A stretch of DNA of 64,000 nt, taken from contig NZ_JPOL01000002.1 in assembly GCF_000733945.1 (NCBI RefSeq), forward strand, positions 1,303,001 through 1,367,000. Direction: 5' to 3'. The stretch comes from Flavimarina sp. Hel_I_48. GTDB lineage: Bacteria; Bacteroidota; Bacteroidia; Flavobacteriales; Flavobacteriaceae. The translations under genes and the position numbers were made by a program. Below the pieces are notes generated by a model that saw only the letters and a program-made list of their open reading frames with translations, had not been told where the DNA came from and ran no database searches. Of this stretch, positions 25,776-34,789 are shown one piece after another (the stretch's first letter is position 1; each line of letters begins with the position of its first letter).

Positions 25776-26561
25776 CTATTCGGAAAGCTTTGCCAGCGCT
25801 TTGTCCAGATCAAAATCCTTTAGAGAATCAATGATCATATCTGGCGCAAAGGCATAATTATCAAGATCTGCCCTCTTTGAGACCCCAGATAACGTCATAA
25901 TGGTTTTATAACCCATCTGTATAGAACCCAGAATGTCAGTATCCATCGTGTCACCTATGACGATGGTCTGGTCTGTGGTAAGGCCTAATTTTTTACGTGC
26001 CGCCCGCATCATCACCGGACTGGGTTTTCCAACAGAAAAAGCACGCTTTCCCGTGGCTTCTTCAATCATTTTCACGATCGCTTTGATCCCAAGATTGGAC
26101 CATCCTATTTTCTTTGGCGAAGGATCCAGATTTGTGGCGATCAATTTGGCACCGCCCAACACCATATCTACCGCTTTATTGGCCATTTCCAGGGTAAAAT
26201 TGCGACCTTCCCCTATAACTACATAATCAGGATCCTGGGTTACCAAGGAATAACCATTATTGTGCAGACTGGAGATAAGACCACCTTCGCCCAGGACGTA
26301 CGCTGTACCATCAGGATGGGTAAAACTTAAAAACCAGGCGGTAGCCATCGCACTGGTGTAAACATTTTCTTCGGTAACCTTTATACCCATGGGTCGTAAT
26401 TTATTGACCACATCTATGGGACTACGCTGGCTGTTATTTGTCATGAACAAAAAGGGGATCCCTTTTTTCTGGAGTTCGGCGATAAATGTATCTGCACCGG
26501 GAATAAGGTCATTACCACTGTAAATCACTCCATCCATATCTATAAGAAAACCTTTGTCCAT
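25776..26561 (-). CDS. HAD-IIA family sugar/polyol phosphatase (NagD-like)
   Basis: A 261-residue HAD phosphatase with a class IIA cap. Motif I is FLIDMDGVIYSG (nucleophile and acid aspartates), motif II FLFMTNNSQRSP, motif III the Lys in GKPSPVMMRAA, and motif IV IVIGDTMDTDILG. Relatives (NagD, AraL, glycerol-3-phosphate phosphatases) remove phosphate from sugars or glycerol phosphate. It lies between the glycerol gene fusion and galE, so glycerol-3-phosphate or a galactose-derived phosphate is a reasonable substrate guess, but not shown. Confidence 0.87.
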   Translation of the reverse strand: MDKGFLIDMDGVIYSGNDLIPGADTFIAELQKKGIPFLFMTNNSQRSPIDVVNKLRPMGIKVTEENVYTSAMATAWFLSFTHPDGTAYVLGEGGLISSLHNNGYSLVTQDPDYVVIGEGRNFTLEMANKAVDMVLGGAKLIATNLDPSPKKIGWSNLGIKAIVKMIEEATGKRAFSVGKPSPVMMRAARKKLGLTTDQTIVIGDTMDTDILGSIQMGYKTIMTLSGVSKRADLDNYAFAPDMIIDSLKDFDLDKALAKLSE

Positions 26562-26580
26562 AATAGTTTATCGTATTAGG

Positions 26581-26631
26581 TTAAACGTAAAAATAGCTTT
26601 TAATCGTAATAATCGTGTATTTTAAACGTAA
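26581..26631. promoter_or_regulatory. Two direct TTAAACGTAA half-sites upstream of the HAD gene
   Basis: TTAAACGTAA occurs at 26581-26590 and again at 26622-26631, 41 bases apart (about four helical turns). It equals the left arm of the palindrome upstream of galK. This suggests that the same regulator may also act between the glycerol fusion gene and the HAD-galE pair. Confidence 0.35.
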
Positions 26632-26640
26632 ATCATTGTT

Positions 26641-29600
26641 TTAATACTCTTTTTCGTAGAAATGCGTGGCATCATATAAAAGCCTATCCAGCTTTTCATT
26701 TTCAGCAATGACCCGTTTTTCATCCCAATCAAGGTAATCTATAAAATCCTGAAGTACTAGCTTTCGGTTTTTTACAATACTTGCAATATCAAAATATAGC
26801 CTTCCCGTACGGCGTACAAAAAAATCTGCCAGGCTATTCGCCATTTCATAGTGGATACAATACCAAAGCTCCGCACGCACCAAACGCTCCCCTACATCGG
26901 GATTGAGAAAAAAATTGATCTTCTTTTTGATCACATCAGTTTGTTTACCATAGGTCGCGGTAAAATACCAGGACAGGTACCCAGCATCTTCTATCTGTAA
27001 TTTTTCAAATTCAAGTTCCAGCTGGTTTTGATAAAGTCCTACCTCTCTTGAATTTCGCAAATGGTGGGATGTAAGCGTAATATGCTCTGTTCGCGGCGGG
27101 TCAAACGTCCTGCTTTGCTTATCGTGCAATTTTTTTATCACCGTTTCATTGACGCGCTCCGCCATCTTACGGTAGCCCGTAAGCTTTCCACCGGCGATAG
27201 AAATAAGTCCGCTTTTGCTTATGAAGATCTCATCTTTACGGGAAAGTTCTGAAGGATCTTTTTCCTCTTCGTGGATCAAAGGTCGCAGACCGGCCCAGTT
27301 GGATTCAATATCTTCTATACTTAGCTCAATATTGGGGAACGTATTATTAACGGCATCTATCAAGTATTTGGCATCAGCCTCTGTGGCTACTACATGATCC
27401 AGGTCACCATTATAATCTGTATCTGTAGTTCCCACATAGGTAACCCGCCCACGCGGAATGGCAAAAATCATGCGCCCATCTGGAACATCAAAATAAAGCG
27501 ACTGCGCCACGGGTAACTTTTCCTTCGGAAAAACAATATGCACGCCTTTAGTAAGGTGCAGGTGCTTATTGTTCATGCTTTTATCTTTTTTACGTACTTG
27601 ATCCACCCATGGCCCTGCGGCAGAAACAAACGAATGCGCCTCGATCTCAAAACTTTTTTTGCTATTGTGGTCTTTACATTTTACGGCTATAACTTTCCCT
27701 TTGTAATCGTAAACGAAATCTTCCATCTCACAATAATTGAGGCAGATAGCACCAAATCCTGCGGCTTTTTTTAGCAATTCAATGGTGAGGCGGGCATCAT
27801 CTGTACGGTATTCCGCATAATAGCCTCCTCCCAGTACGTGCTGCGCGTCAAGCATGGGTTCAAGTGCCAGCGTTTGTTCCTTATCCAGCATTTTGCGCTT
27901 ATCCTTTTCCTCAACATTGGCCAGTAAATCATAGACTTTTAGCCCTATGGAAGTCAATATTTTACCATATTGCCCGCCTTCTATGAGCGGTAAAAGCATT
28001 TTTTCTGGCACAATTAGATGTGGCGCAAGTTTATGAACGATGGCACGTTCTGTGCCTGATTCTTTCACCAGACCTATCTCCATTTGTTTTAAATAGCGCA
28101 GTCCACCATGTACAAGTTTAGTGGATTTGTTACTGGTTCCCGAAGCAAAATCGTTCTTTTCTACCACGCAAACGCTGAGTCCGCGGGAAACGGCATCCAG
28201 CGCAATACCTGCCCCGGTTACCCCGCCTCCAATGATCACCAGGTCAAATTCTGTCTTTTGTGCCCTATAGATATACCGTTCCCTATCCATAACACTGAAA
28301 CGTAAGGGAGAGTCTTCCTTCTCAAGACTTTCGGCGTAGCCAGAACGCGTTCTCAATACGGCAAGATCCCAACCGTGGATTTTCTTTTTTCGCTCGTGCG
28401 TATTCAATTGGGGTTCAAAAATACGGTTCACCTTTCTAATGCCAGAAACTTCCTTTTTAGTCCAAAGTCCGGCTTTTATCCCTGCTAAAAACGCTACGCC
28501 CAGCGCAGTAACTTCGAGCATTTCTGGGCGGTCTATCTCCGCATCCATAATATCTGCCTGAAACTGCATTAGGTAATCGTTTGCGCTTGCACCGCCATCT
28601 ACTTTGAGCACTTTTAACTGTTTGCCACTGTCTTGGATCATTGCGGTGATCACATCTTTAACCTGATAAGCCATGGCCTCAACAGTGGCTTTTATGATTT
28701 CATTCTTTCCGGTATTAAAAGTGAGTCCCTGCATAGTACCCTTAGCGCTCGCATCCCAGATAGGCGCGCCCAGGCCGGTAAATGCGGGCACAAAATACAG
28801 CTCGTCCAGGGTCTGGGTTTTAAAACAAATCTCCTGTGTTTCGGCAACCTCTTTTATAAGACCCAGGCTATCCCTGAGCCACTCTATACTCGCACCCCCC
28901 ACGAAAACGCTTCCCTCAAGGGCATATTTAACGCTTTCATTCTCGATTGTGCAACAAAGGGTAGTGAGGAGTCCGTTTTGTGATAGATAGGGTTTTTTGC
29001 CGGTATTCAGTAGCATAAAACAACCCGTACCATAGGTGGTTTTAGCCATTCCCGACTTGTGCCCGCCTTGTCCAAACAGGGAAGCCTGCTGGTCACCGGC
29101 CACGCCATAAATGGCAATGGGATGCTCGTTATAGATAATATTGCCATAATCTGATGCCGACTCCCGCACCTGCGGAAGCATGGACCGTGGTATATCGAAT
29201 TCTTCAAGCAGCTCTTTGTCCCAGGTAAGATCGTTTATATTGTAGAGCATCGTGCGGCTGGCATTGGTATGATCCGTAAAATGATTTCCCGTGAATTTGT
29301 AGATCAACCAACTGTCTATGGTGCCGAAAAGAAGTTCGCCATTTTCGGCTTGTTTTCTGGCATCTTTGACATTATCAAGAATCCATTTTACTTTTGTCGC
29401 CGAAAAATAACTATCTATAACTAGGCCCGTCTTTTTTAAGATTTCCCGCTGCAATCCCCGTTCCCGCATGGCTGCGCATATACCCTCGGTACGCTTGTCT
29501 AACCAGCAGATCGCTTTATAAATAGGCGTTCCGGTTTTTTTGTTCCATACCACAACGGTTTCCCGCTGATTTGTAATACCTATACCCGCAATTTCTGTGA

Positions 29601-29811
29601 GTTCCACCCTCGTTTCTTCAAGCACTTCCTCAAAAACTGCTTTCTGATCTTCATAGATCTCTAGTGCGTCATGTTCTACCCAGCCCGATTGTGGATGATA
29701 TTGTTTTAATTTTTTCTGGGCCATATGAACGATCTCCCCTTTAACGTTAAAAAGGATCGCTCCAGTAGTGGTTGTACCTTGATCAAAGGCAATGACGTAC
29801 TTTTTGCTCAT
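26641..29811 (-). CDS. glpK-glpD: Glycerol kinase / glycerol-3-phosphate dehydrogenase fusion
   Basis: One open frame of 1056 residues. Residues 1 to about 495 are a complete glycerol kinase (YVIAFDQGTTTTGAILF, GITNQRETVVVW, TYGTGCFMLL, VDGGASANDYLMQ, ending IHGWDLAV). From about 505 a complete FAD-dependent glycerol-3-phosphate dehydrogenase follows (RFSVMDRERYIY, VIIGGGVTGAGIALDA, STKLVHGGLRYLKQ, VRRTGRLYFDI). Only about a dozen residues of linker separate them. Kinase makes glycerol-3-phosphate and dehydrogenase oxidises it to dihydroxyacetone phosphate. Lengths equal the separate families, so neither part is truncated. A real fusion or an indel-joined pair are both possible. galM is 5 bases upstream. 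Confidence 0.88.
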   Translation of the reverse strand: MSKKYVIAFDQGTTTTGAILFNVKGEIVHMAQKKLKQYHPQSGWVEHDALEIYEDQKAVFEEVLEETRVELTEIAGIGITNQRETVVVWNKKTGTPIYKAICWLDKRTEGICAAMRERGLQREILKKTGLVIDSYFSATKVKWILDNVKDARKQAENGELLFGTIDSWLIYKFTGNHFTDHTNASRTMLYNINDLTWDKELLEEFDIPRSMLPQVRESASDYGNIIYNEHPIAIYGVAGDQQASLFGQGGHKSGMAKTTYGTGCFMLLNTGKKPYLSQNGLLTTLCCTIENESVKYALEGSVFVGGASIEWLRDSLGLIKEVAETQEICFKTQTLDELYFVPAFTGLGAPIWDASAKGTMQGLTFNTGKNEIIKATVEAMAYQVKDVITAMIQDSGKQLKVLKVDGGASANDYLMQFQADIMDAEIDRPEMLEVTALGVAFLAGIKAGLWTKKEVSGIRKVNRIFEPQLNTHERKKKIHGWDLAVLRTRSGYAESLEKEDSPLRFSVMDRERYIYRAQKTEFDLVIIGGGVTGAGIALDAVSRGLSVCVVEKNDFASGTSNKSTKLVHGGLRYLKQMEIGLVKESGTERAIVHKLAPHLIVPEKMLLPLIEGGQYGKILTSIGLKVYDLLANVEEKDKRKMLDKEQTLALEPMLDAQHVLGGGYYAEYRTDDARLTIELLKKAAGFGAICLNYCEMEDFVYDYKGKVIAVKCKDHNSKKSFEIEAHSFVSAAGPWVDQVRKKDKSMNNKHLHLTKGVHIVFPKEKLPVAQSLYFDVPDGRMIFAIPRGRVTYVGTTDTDYNGDLDHVVATEADAKYLIDAVNNTFPNIELSIEDIESNWAGLRPLIHEEEKDPSELSRKDEIFISKSGLISIAGGKLTGYRKMAERVNETVIKKLHDKQSRTFDPPRTEHITLTSHHLRNSREVGLYQNQLELEFEKLQIEDAGYLSWYFTATYGKQTDVIKKKINFFLNPDVGERLVRAELWYCIHYEMANSLADFFVRRTGRLYFDIASIVKNRKLVLQDFIDYLDWDEKRVIAENEKLDRLLYDATHFYEKEY

Positions 29812-29816
29812 GATTG

Positions 29817-30821
29817 CTAAATCTTAAATTGATATTTTATCTCCTGCTCATAAATGTCGCCCGGCTCAAGTACCGTACTGGGAAAATGGTCGTTGTGCGG
29901 TGTATCTGGAAAATGCTGTGCCTCCAGACAGAGTGCTGGGGCCTGGGCTTCAATAGTACCATATTTACCCTGCCATTCCCCTATATTTGCTGCACTAAAA
30001 AACTGCAGGCCCGGCTGCGTGCAATATAAATGCAGGGAAACCTCACTTTGCGGAGCTATCAAAACTGCGGCTGCTTCGTCAATTTTGCGATCATTAAGCA
30101 CAAAATTATGGTCAAAACCACCTTCTATATTGGTCAATTTATCGCTTAAAACAGCTGATTTTCGCAAATCCATGACCGAGCCTTCGACTGATTTTAGTTC
30201 GCCGGTGGGAATGCCATCTTCTTTCTTAGGAAGGTATTGATCTGCATTGATCATTAAATGATGTCCCAGGATGTTTGAATCTTCTGAAAGGTTGAAATAC
30301 TCGTGACGGGTGAGATTGACCACCGTTTTTTTATCGGTTACTGCCTGGTGATTGAGAACAAGCGTATCCTCTTGCCATTCAAAACTTAATTTTACCTGTA
30401 GGTTTCCTGGATATCCTTCATCGCCATCAGGACTGGTATGGGTAAGGATCAGCTTTTCATTTTCAAATTCGTAATCCCAGTTTTTCTTCCCAAAACCCTC
30501 AACACCTCCATGCAGTTGGTTTATACCTTCATTAGCGATAAGGTCTATCTTCTCGCCGTCTATAAAAATTTCAGAATTTGCGATTCTGTTGGCATTTCGG
30601 CCTACAATACTGCCAAAAAATGGATTCTCTTCTTCATATTGTTCTAGTTTATTGAATCCTAATACAACATCTATGAACCCTTCATCTTTTTTTGGAATCA
30701 ATAATTTCTGAATGATCGCGCCGTAAGTAAGTACGTGTGCCTGGATACCGTTCTCTGAAATTAGGCAAAAACGATAAACTTCTTCTCCGGTCTTTGTGGT
30801 GCCAAAATAATCTTTAGTCAA
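29817..30821 (-). CDS. galM: Aldose 1-epimerase (mutarotase)
   Basis: A 334-residue galactose mutarotase, which equilibrates alpha and beta anomers before GalK. Key motifs: VLTYGAIIQKLLIP, FFGSIVGRNANRI (substrate arginine), NEGINQLHGG (catalytic histidine region), NLTRHEYFNLSE (second histidine) and the C-terminal ALCLEAQHFPDTPHND with the catalytic glutamate. There is no signal peptide, so it is cytoplasmic. It begins the minus-strand run galM, glycerol fusion, HAD, galE. Confidence 0.94.
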   Translation of the reverse strand: MTKDYFGTTKTGEEVYRFCLISENGIQAHVLTYGAIIQKLLIPKKDEGFIDVVLGFNKLEQYEEENPFFGSIVGRNANRIANSEIFIDGEKIDLIANEGINQLHGGVEGFGKKNWDYEFENEKLILTHTSPDGDEGYPGNLQVKLSFEWQEDTLVLNHQAVTDKKTVVNLTRHEYFNLSEDSNILGHHLMINADQYLPKKEDGIPTGELKSVEGSVMDLRKSAVLSDKLTNIEGGFDHNFVLNDRKIDEAAAVLIAPQSEVSLHLYCTQPGLQFFSAANIGEWQGKYGTIEAQAPALCLEAQHFPDTPHNDHFPSTVLEPGDIYEQEIKYQFKI

Positions 30822-31020
30822 TGGTTTCTTTTTAAAATTGTTGAGTTAAAGATACGGTTTGAACAAAGATTCAGAAACCGAAAAATACATAATTCACAAA
30901 ATCAAAAATAAAAGCACGCGTTATTTAATGAGCACTTTGGAGGAACGCTACATCATACACCTTAAAAATATTCAGAAATGAAAAGACCTTTTAGGGATAA
31001 CCAATTATCATAAGAAGAAC

Positions 31021-31050
31021 AATTCGGCCAAATTCTTTTGAGACCGAATT
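31021..31050. other. Hairpin in the gap before galM
   Basis: Perfect 7-bp arms AATTCGG / CCGAATT with a 16-base loop, in the 287-base gap between galM and the thioredoxin-like gene. It might end the thioredoxin-like transcript on the minus strand; no strong T run is present. Nothing else recognisable is in the gap. Confidence 0.35.
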
Positions 31051-31108
31051 ATTAAAATAAAACTACTGAAAAACGCACTATTATCGGCTAAAACAGGGCA
31101 AAAACCTT

Positions 31109-31741
31109 TTAAATCTGATTGATTTCCTGCAATTGTGCGATAAGTTCTTCGGCGGTTGCCTGCCCTTTATCCTTATTGTACCATTGCTGCAGATCCTCCT
31201 TAAATTCAGGAGGGAGCGTTCCGTAGGATTTTTTACATTCCACTACCATGGCAGCTGCTGGTTCAGGACGCGGGCCCCAGGTATAGAGAACCACTTCAGA
31301 AACAGGATCCTGTGCGATCAATTTTGGGATTGATTTACTGCCCTGGGTCAAAAACGCGTTCATAAGCTGTGGGTGATCATCCCGAAGTACCACATTTAAA
31401 TTTATAGCTTCGTTAGACTCGGCAATTTTGTTCATCACAGGCATGGTATGGGCGGCGTCGCCGCACCAACTTTCGGTAATTACCAGCCAGTTAACAGGCT
31501 GCTGCAATTTTTGCATGGCACTGATCTGTATCGGTGTAAGATTAAAAAGCTTGTCCCCGCGTTTCATCCTGCGGTCGTTAAGTTCGGTATATTTAGAAAG
31601 TGCTTCCGCCTGGGTGTGCCCGGTGCTCGTAAAAGAATTTGTATGATTGTTTACCAGTGTTCGGTATTCGGCATAAGAGATTCCATCTTTCAATGCTTCG
31701 GCAACCAGTTCTTTACATTCTGCCGTAGATATTTGCTGCAT
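31109..31741 (-). CDS. Thioredoxin family protein
   Basis: A 210-residue cytosolic thioredoxin-fold protein. The active-site region reads VITESWCGDAAHTMPVMNK: the usual CxxC is CGDA, with only the first cysteine kept. The following strands (LNVVLRDDHP, SIPKLIAQD with the cis-proline) fit the fold. This single-cysteine subfamily is common in Bacteroidota, and its function is unclear; a redox role without a resolving cysteine is possible. No signal peptide. It diverges from tag. Confidence 0.75.
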   Translation of the reverse strand: MQQISTAECKELVAEALKDGISYAEYRTLVNNHTNSFTSTGHTQAEALSKYTELNDRRMKRGDKLFNLTPIQISAMQKLQQPVNWLVITESWCGDAAHTMPVMNKIAESNEAINLNVVLRDDHPQLMNAFLTQGSKSIPKLIAQDPVSEVVLYTWGPRPEPAAAMVVECKKSYGTLPPEFKEDLQQWYNKDKGQATAEELIAQLQEINQI

Positions 31742-31830
31742 AGTATTCCTGTCTTTTGAGTTAAGACCTTTCTTGTTCTCGATTCAATCTGGCTCAAAAA
31801 TAATATCTTTAAACCCTAAATCTGTTAAAT

Positions 31831-32400
31831 ATGAGCCAACACAAATGCGGCTGGTGTCTGGGCGATGCGCTCTACGAGCAATATCACGATAACGAATGGG
31901 GCGTTCCCGTAAAGGAAGACCGCGTTTTTTTTGAATTTATTATTTTGGAAAGCTTTCAGGCTGGATTGAGCTGGATCACCATCCTGCGCAAACGCGAGAA
32001 TTTTAAAAAAGCCTTTGACGCTTTTGATTATGAAAAGATCGCAAATTATGATGAAAAAAAGATAGCCCAACTCTTACAAAACGAAGGGATCATTCGCAAT
32101 AAACTCAAGGTAAAAGCCGCTGTTACAAACGCACAGGCGTTCATGGAAATCCAAAAGAAATACGGTAGCTTTTCAGACTATGTATGGGATTTTGTTGACG
32201 GAAAAGCGCTCCAGAACGAAATAACAAATTACAAAGAGGCACCTACCACAAGACCAGAAAGTGATGCGCTGAGCAAAGATCTAAAAAAGCGCGGTTTTAA
32301 ATTTATGGGACTTACAGTGGTTTATGCGTTTATGCAGGCTACCGGACTTGTAAACGATCATGAACTTACATGTTTTCGGCAAACGGAAGTAAAAAAATAG
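31831..32400 (+). CDS. tag: DNA-3-methyladenine glycosylase I
   Basis: A 189-residue HhH base-excision enzyme that removes 3-methyladenine. The zinc-binding parts are seen: N-terminal CGWC...YHDNEWGVP and the C-terminal HELTCF. FQAGLSWITILRKRENF carries the helix-hairpin region and catalytic glutamate area. Length and motifs match E. coli Tag. Monocistronic, followed by a weak terminator. Confidence 0.95.
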   Translation: MSQHKCGWCLGDALYEQYHDNEWGVPVKEDRVFFEFIILESFQAGLSWITILRKRENFKKAFDAFDYEKIANYDEKKIAQLLQNEGIIRNKLKVKAAVTNAQAFMEIQKKYGSFSDYVWDFVDGKALQNEITNYKEAPTTRPESDALSKDLKKRGFKFMGLTVVYAFMQATGLVNDHELTCFRQTEVKK

Positions 32401-32420
32401 CCGCTAAATAAGGAGGATTT

Positions 32421-32442
32421 TAACCGTTTTAGGTCGGTTTTT
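32421..32442 (+). terminator. Weak intrinsic terminator after tag
   Basis: AACCG / CGGTT arms with an 8-base loop followed by TTT. The stem is short. Confidence 0.45.
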
Positions 32443-32521
32443 GACTAATTATGGGCATTTATATCATCAATTAAAGGCTATTTCGGAATTGACACTTTTC
32501 CCGCGCTCTGGGTAGCGTTCC

Positions 32522-33262
32522 TTATAAACTATCCTCACTTTGCAGTACATCCAAAAATTTATGCCTTGGTATTTCGTAGGCTCCCATGCGCTCTAGATGT
32601 GGATTATAAACCTGGCAATCTATAAGTTTGTAGTTTTTAGATTCCAGGTTTTGCGCAAGGTTGATCATGGCCACTTTACTTGCATTGCTTACCCTGCTGA
32701 ACATGCTTTCACCACAAAAAATTTTTCGGTCTTTTAAGTTGATACCATAAAGACCTCCCACAAGTTCGCCTTCACGCCAGACCTCAACAGAATCGGCATG
32801 TCCCATCTCGTGCAATTTTAAATAAGCCTCTACCATTTCATTTGTGATCCACGTGCCGTTCTGACCTTCGCGGGGAATACGTTTGCAATGCAAGATCACC
32901 TCTAAAAACTGCGTATTGTAGGTTACTTCCCAATCGCCGTCACGCATTGTTTTGCGCATGGATTTTGTGATCCTGATTTCTTCTGGTCTTAATACCATCC
33001 TAGGATCAGGAGACCACCATAAAACAGGTTCACCCGCATTGTACCACGGAAAAATACCCCGGGCATATGCCGCTAGCAACCGTGAAGGTGCAAGGTTTGC
33101 ACCCACGGCCAGCAAACCCTCTGTATTTGCGAGCGCAGGATCTGGAAAAGGATCTGCTGTACCTAAATATATGATAATGAGATATGTTTTGGCCAGATTA
33201 TAAAATTGGCCGATTATAGAAAACAATGAAAGCTTTCCTGCCGAGACAAAAAAGCTTTTCAA
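32522..33262 (-). CDS. aat: Leucyl/phenylalanyl-tRNA--protein transferase
   Basis: The L/F-transferase of the bacterial N-degron pathway: it adds Leu or Phe to proteins starting with Lys or Arg. Family motifs seen: FPDPALANTEGLLAVGANL, LLAAYARGIFPWYN, VLWWSPDPRMVL, ITKSMRKTMR and FCGESMFSRVSNASKVA. The annotated ATG adds about 30 residues before the conserved part, more than usual, and no closer ATG exists; TTG at residue 13 is an alternative. DUF3127 lies 22 bases upstream in the same direction, so the two are probably cotranscribed. Confidence 0.93.
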   Translation of the reverse strand: MKSFFVSAGKLSLFSIIGQFYNLAKTYLIIIYLGTADPFPDPALANTEGLLAVGANLAPSRLLAAYARGIFPWYNAGEPVLWWSPDPRMVLRPEEIRITKSMRKTMRDGDWEVTYNTQFLEVILHCKRIPREGQNGTWITNEMVEAYLKLHEMGHADSVEVWREGELVGGLYGINLKDRKIFCGESMFSRVSNASKVAMINLAQNLESKNYKLIDCQVYNPHLERMGAYEIPRHKFLDVLQSEDSL

Positions 33263-33284
33263 CTATTCTTATAAAGATTGGACC

Positions 33285-33659
33285 TTAAAATGGAAGGTCA
33301 TCATGATCCTCATCTTCAAAATCTGAAGCAGGCTCAAACTGATCTGCTGGAGGTGCCGGCACATTACCAGATGGGGCTCCTTGCTGTAAATTCTCTATCC
33401 TCCAACCTTGCAGGCTGTTGAAATACTTAGTTTCCCCCTGTGCGTTCGTCCATTCCCTACCGCGTAGATTGATACCTATTTTTACGTTTTGACCTACGTT
33501 AAAGCTATTGAGCAGGTCAGTTTTATCCTGTACAAACTCTACCATGATAGGTTGTGGATATTGCTCTTCTGTAGTAACGACAACTTCACGCTTTCTAAAA
33601 CCGTTGCTGCCAAAGGTCTGTGTCTCTCCTATTAATTTAATTTTTCCCTGTACTTCCAT
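33285..33659 (-). CDS. DUF3127 domain protein
   Basis: A 124-residue small protein with an OB-like beta pattern (MEVQGKIKLIGETQTFG, FRKREVVVTTEE, GREWTNAQGETKYFNSLQGW) and an acidic, disordered tail ending DDLPF. Both the fold and the acidic tip recall single-stranded DNA-binding proteins, and DUF3127 proteins are often described as related to them. The function is unknown. It is directly upstream of aat. Confidence 0.85.
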   Translation of the reverse strand: MEVQGKIKLIGETQTFGSNGFRKREVVVTTEEQYPQPIMVEFVQDKTDLLNSFNVGQNVKIGINLRGREWTNAQGETKYFNSLQGWRIENLQQGAPSGNVPAPPADQFEPASDFEDEDHDDLPF

Positions 33660-33710
33660 ATCTGATTATTAAATTTTAGTCCGTCGGTTACTTCCCGAAG
33701 GTGATTGTTT

Positions 33711-34601
33711 TTATTTGGTTAACGTTGATTTATCTGAGAGCAAAAGTTTCCAGGCGTCGTAAGGCTCTTCCTCATGCAATAATTCCTGGGCTCTACGGTG
33801 CAAACGTGCTGTATCCCCAGCCTCAGAAAGTCGTCTTAGGTCAATATTGGCCTCTAGGTAATCTTCAATTTCCTCTTTACCTGGAAGATGCTCTACATTT
33901 CCCAGTTTGCCCAGATCGTTTCCGGTCAGGATCTCGCTTTTACGTACATTTTCTGGCATGGCATCTACGCCCATCCCCTTTTTGCTCAGGGGTTTTGGCA
34001 CTTCAAACATACCCTGATTAGCCCTTGTATACCAGTTACCACCCATACGTGCGACCTGATCAATTTTATGTTGGTCAATTTTACCTTCGCCATCAAGGAC
34101 GTCGTTAGCAATATGCAACTTCACCACCTCACAAAGTATGAGGTTGCCGGCACCGCCTTCATCGCCCAGTGCAATTATTTGAAGCATTTTGCACTCCATT
34201 TGCACGGGGGCTTCGGCAACCCGGGGTGGTTTTACAAGCTCAGAAGGTGTTTTGGTAAGTCCGCTCTTCACAAATTCATCAACGCCCTCGTCATATTCTG
34301 TACTGCTGAGCGACATTTGCTGTACAATACTATAATTTACGATATTCACAACCACCTCGCCGGTTGCCTCAATATTTTGAAGGGTATGTTTGATACTGCC
34401 ATCACGCATGCGCCTTACACATGAAAATGCGAGCACGGGCGGGTTTGAACTGAACACGTTAAAGAAACTATAGGGCGAGAGGTTTACCCTTCCCTGCGCA
34501 TCAACCGTACTTGCAAAAGCGATGGGTCTGGGACCCACGGCCGCCGCAAGATGGCCATAAAGTTCTTTAGCGCTAACCGCTTTAGGGTCTATGGTATGCA
34601 T
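33711..34601 (-). CDS. Flavin reductase family protein
   Basis: A 296-residue FMN-binding split-barrel protein. The N-terminal flavin reductase-like domain (about 1-185) has YGHLAAAVGPRPIAFASTVD, NLSPYSFFNVFSSNPP and CVRRMRDGSIKHTLQN, where flavin contacts are made. The C-terminal about 100 residues are helical and specific to this Bacteroidota subfamily. The partner enzyme is unknown. A TATCTTTG promoter element lies 21 bases upstream of the start. Confidence 0.88.
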   Translation of the reverse strand: MHTIDPKAVSAKELYGHLAAAVGPRPIAFASTVDAQGRVNLSPYSFFNVFSSNPPVLAFSCVRRMRDGSIKHTLQNIEATGEVVVNIVNYSIVQQMSLSSTEYDEGVDEFVKSGLTKTPSELVKPPRVAEAPVQMECKMLQIIALGDEGGAGNLILCEVVKLHIANDVLDGEGKIDQHKIDQVARMGGNWYTRANQGMFEVPKPLSKKGMGVDAMPENVRKSEILTGNDLGKLGNVEHLPGKEEIEDYLEANIDLRRLSEAGDTARLHRRAQELLHEEEPYDAWKLLLSDKSTLTK

Positions 34602-34621
34602 GGTTTTTAATATAATTTATG

Positions 34622-34629
34622 CAAAGATA
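34622..34629 (-). promoter_or_regulatory. TAnnTTTG -7 element of the flavin reductase gene
   Basis: The minus strand reads TATCTTTG, 20 bases before the start; no -33 TTG at the right distance. Confidence 0.5.
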
Positions 34630-34789
34630 GGCATATGGTACCGCACTTAAAACCGCATCCCGCACAATAATTGTAAGGGATTTACTTTATATTTAATCTA
34701 AAAGGATACTTTAGTATTGTAGATGTTCTGCAACTGATTGTACACCTTCATAAAATCAGGATTACCGCACGCCCCTAATTAATAGTTTT

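Noticed and set aside
30917-30980. Very short plus-strand frame (ATGAGCACTTTGGAGGAACG...)
   Set aside because: Only 17 codons, no ribosome-binding site and no family resemblance; too weak to call even a remnant.
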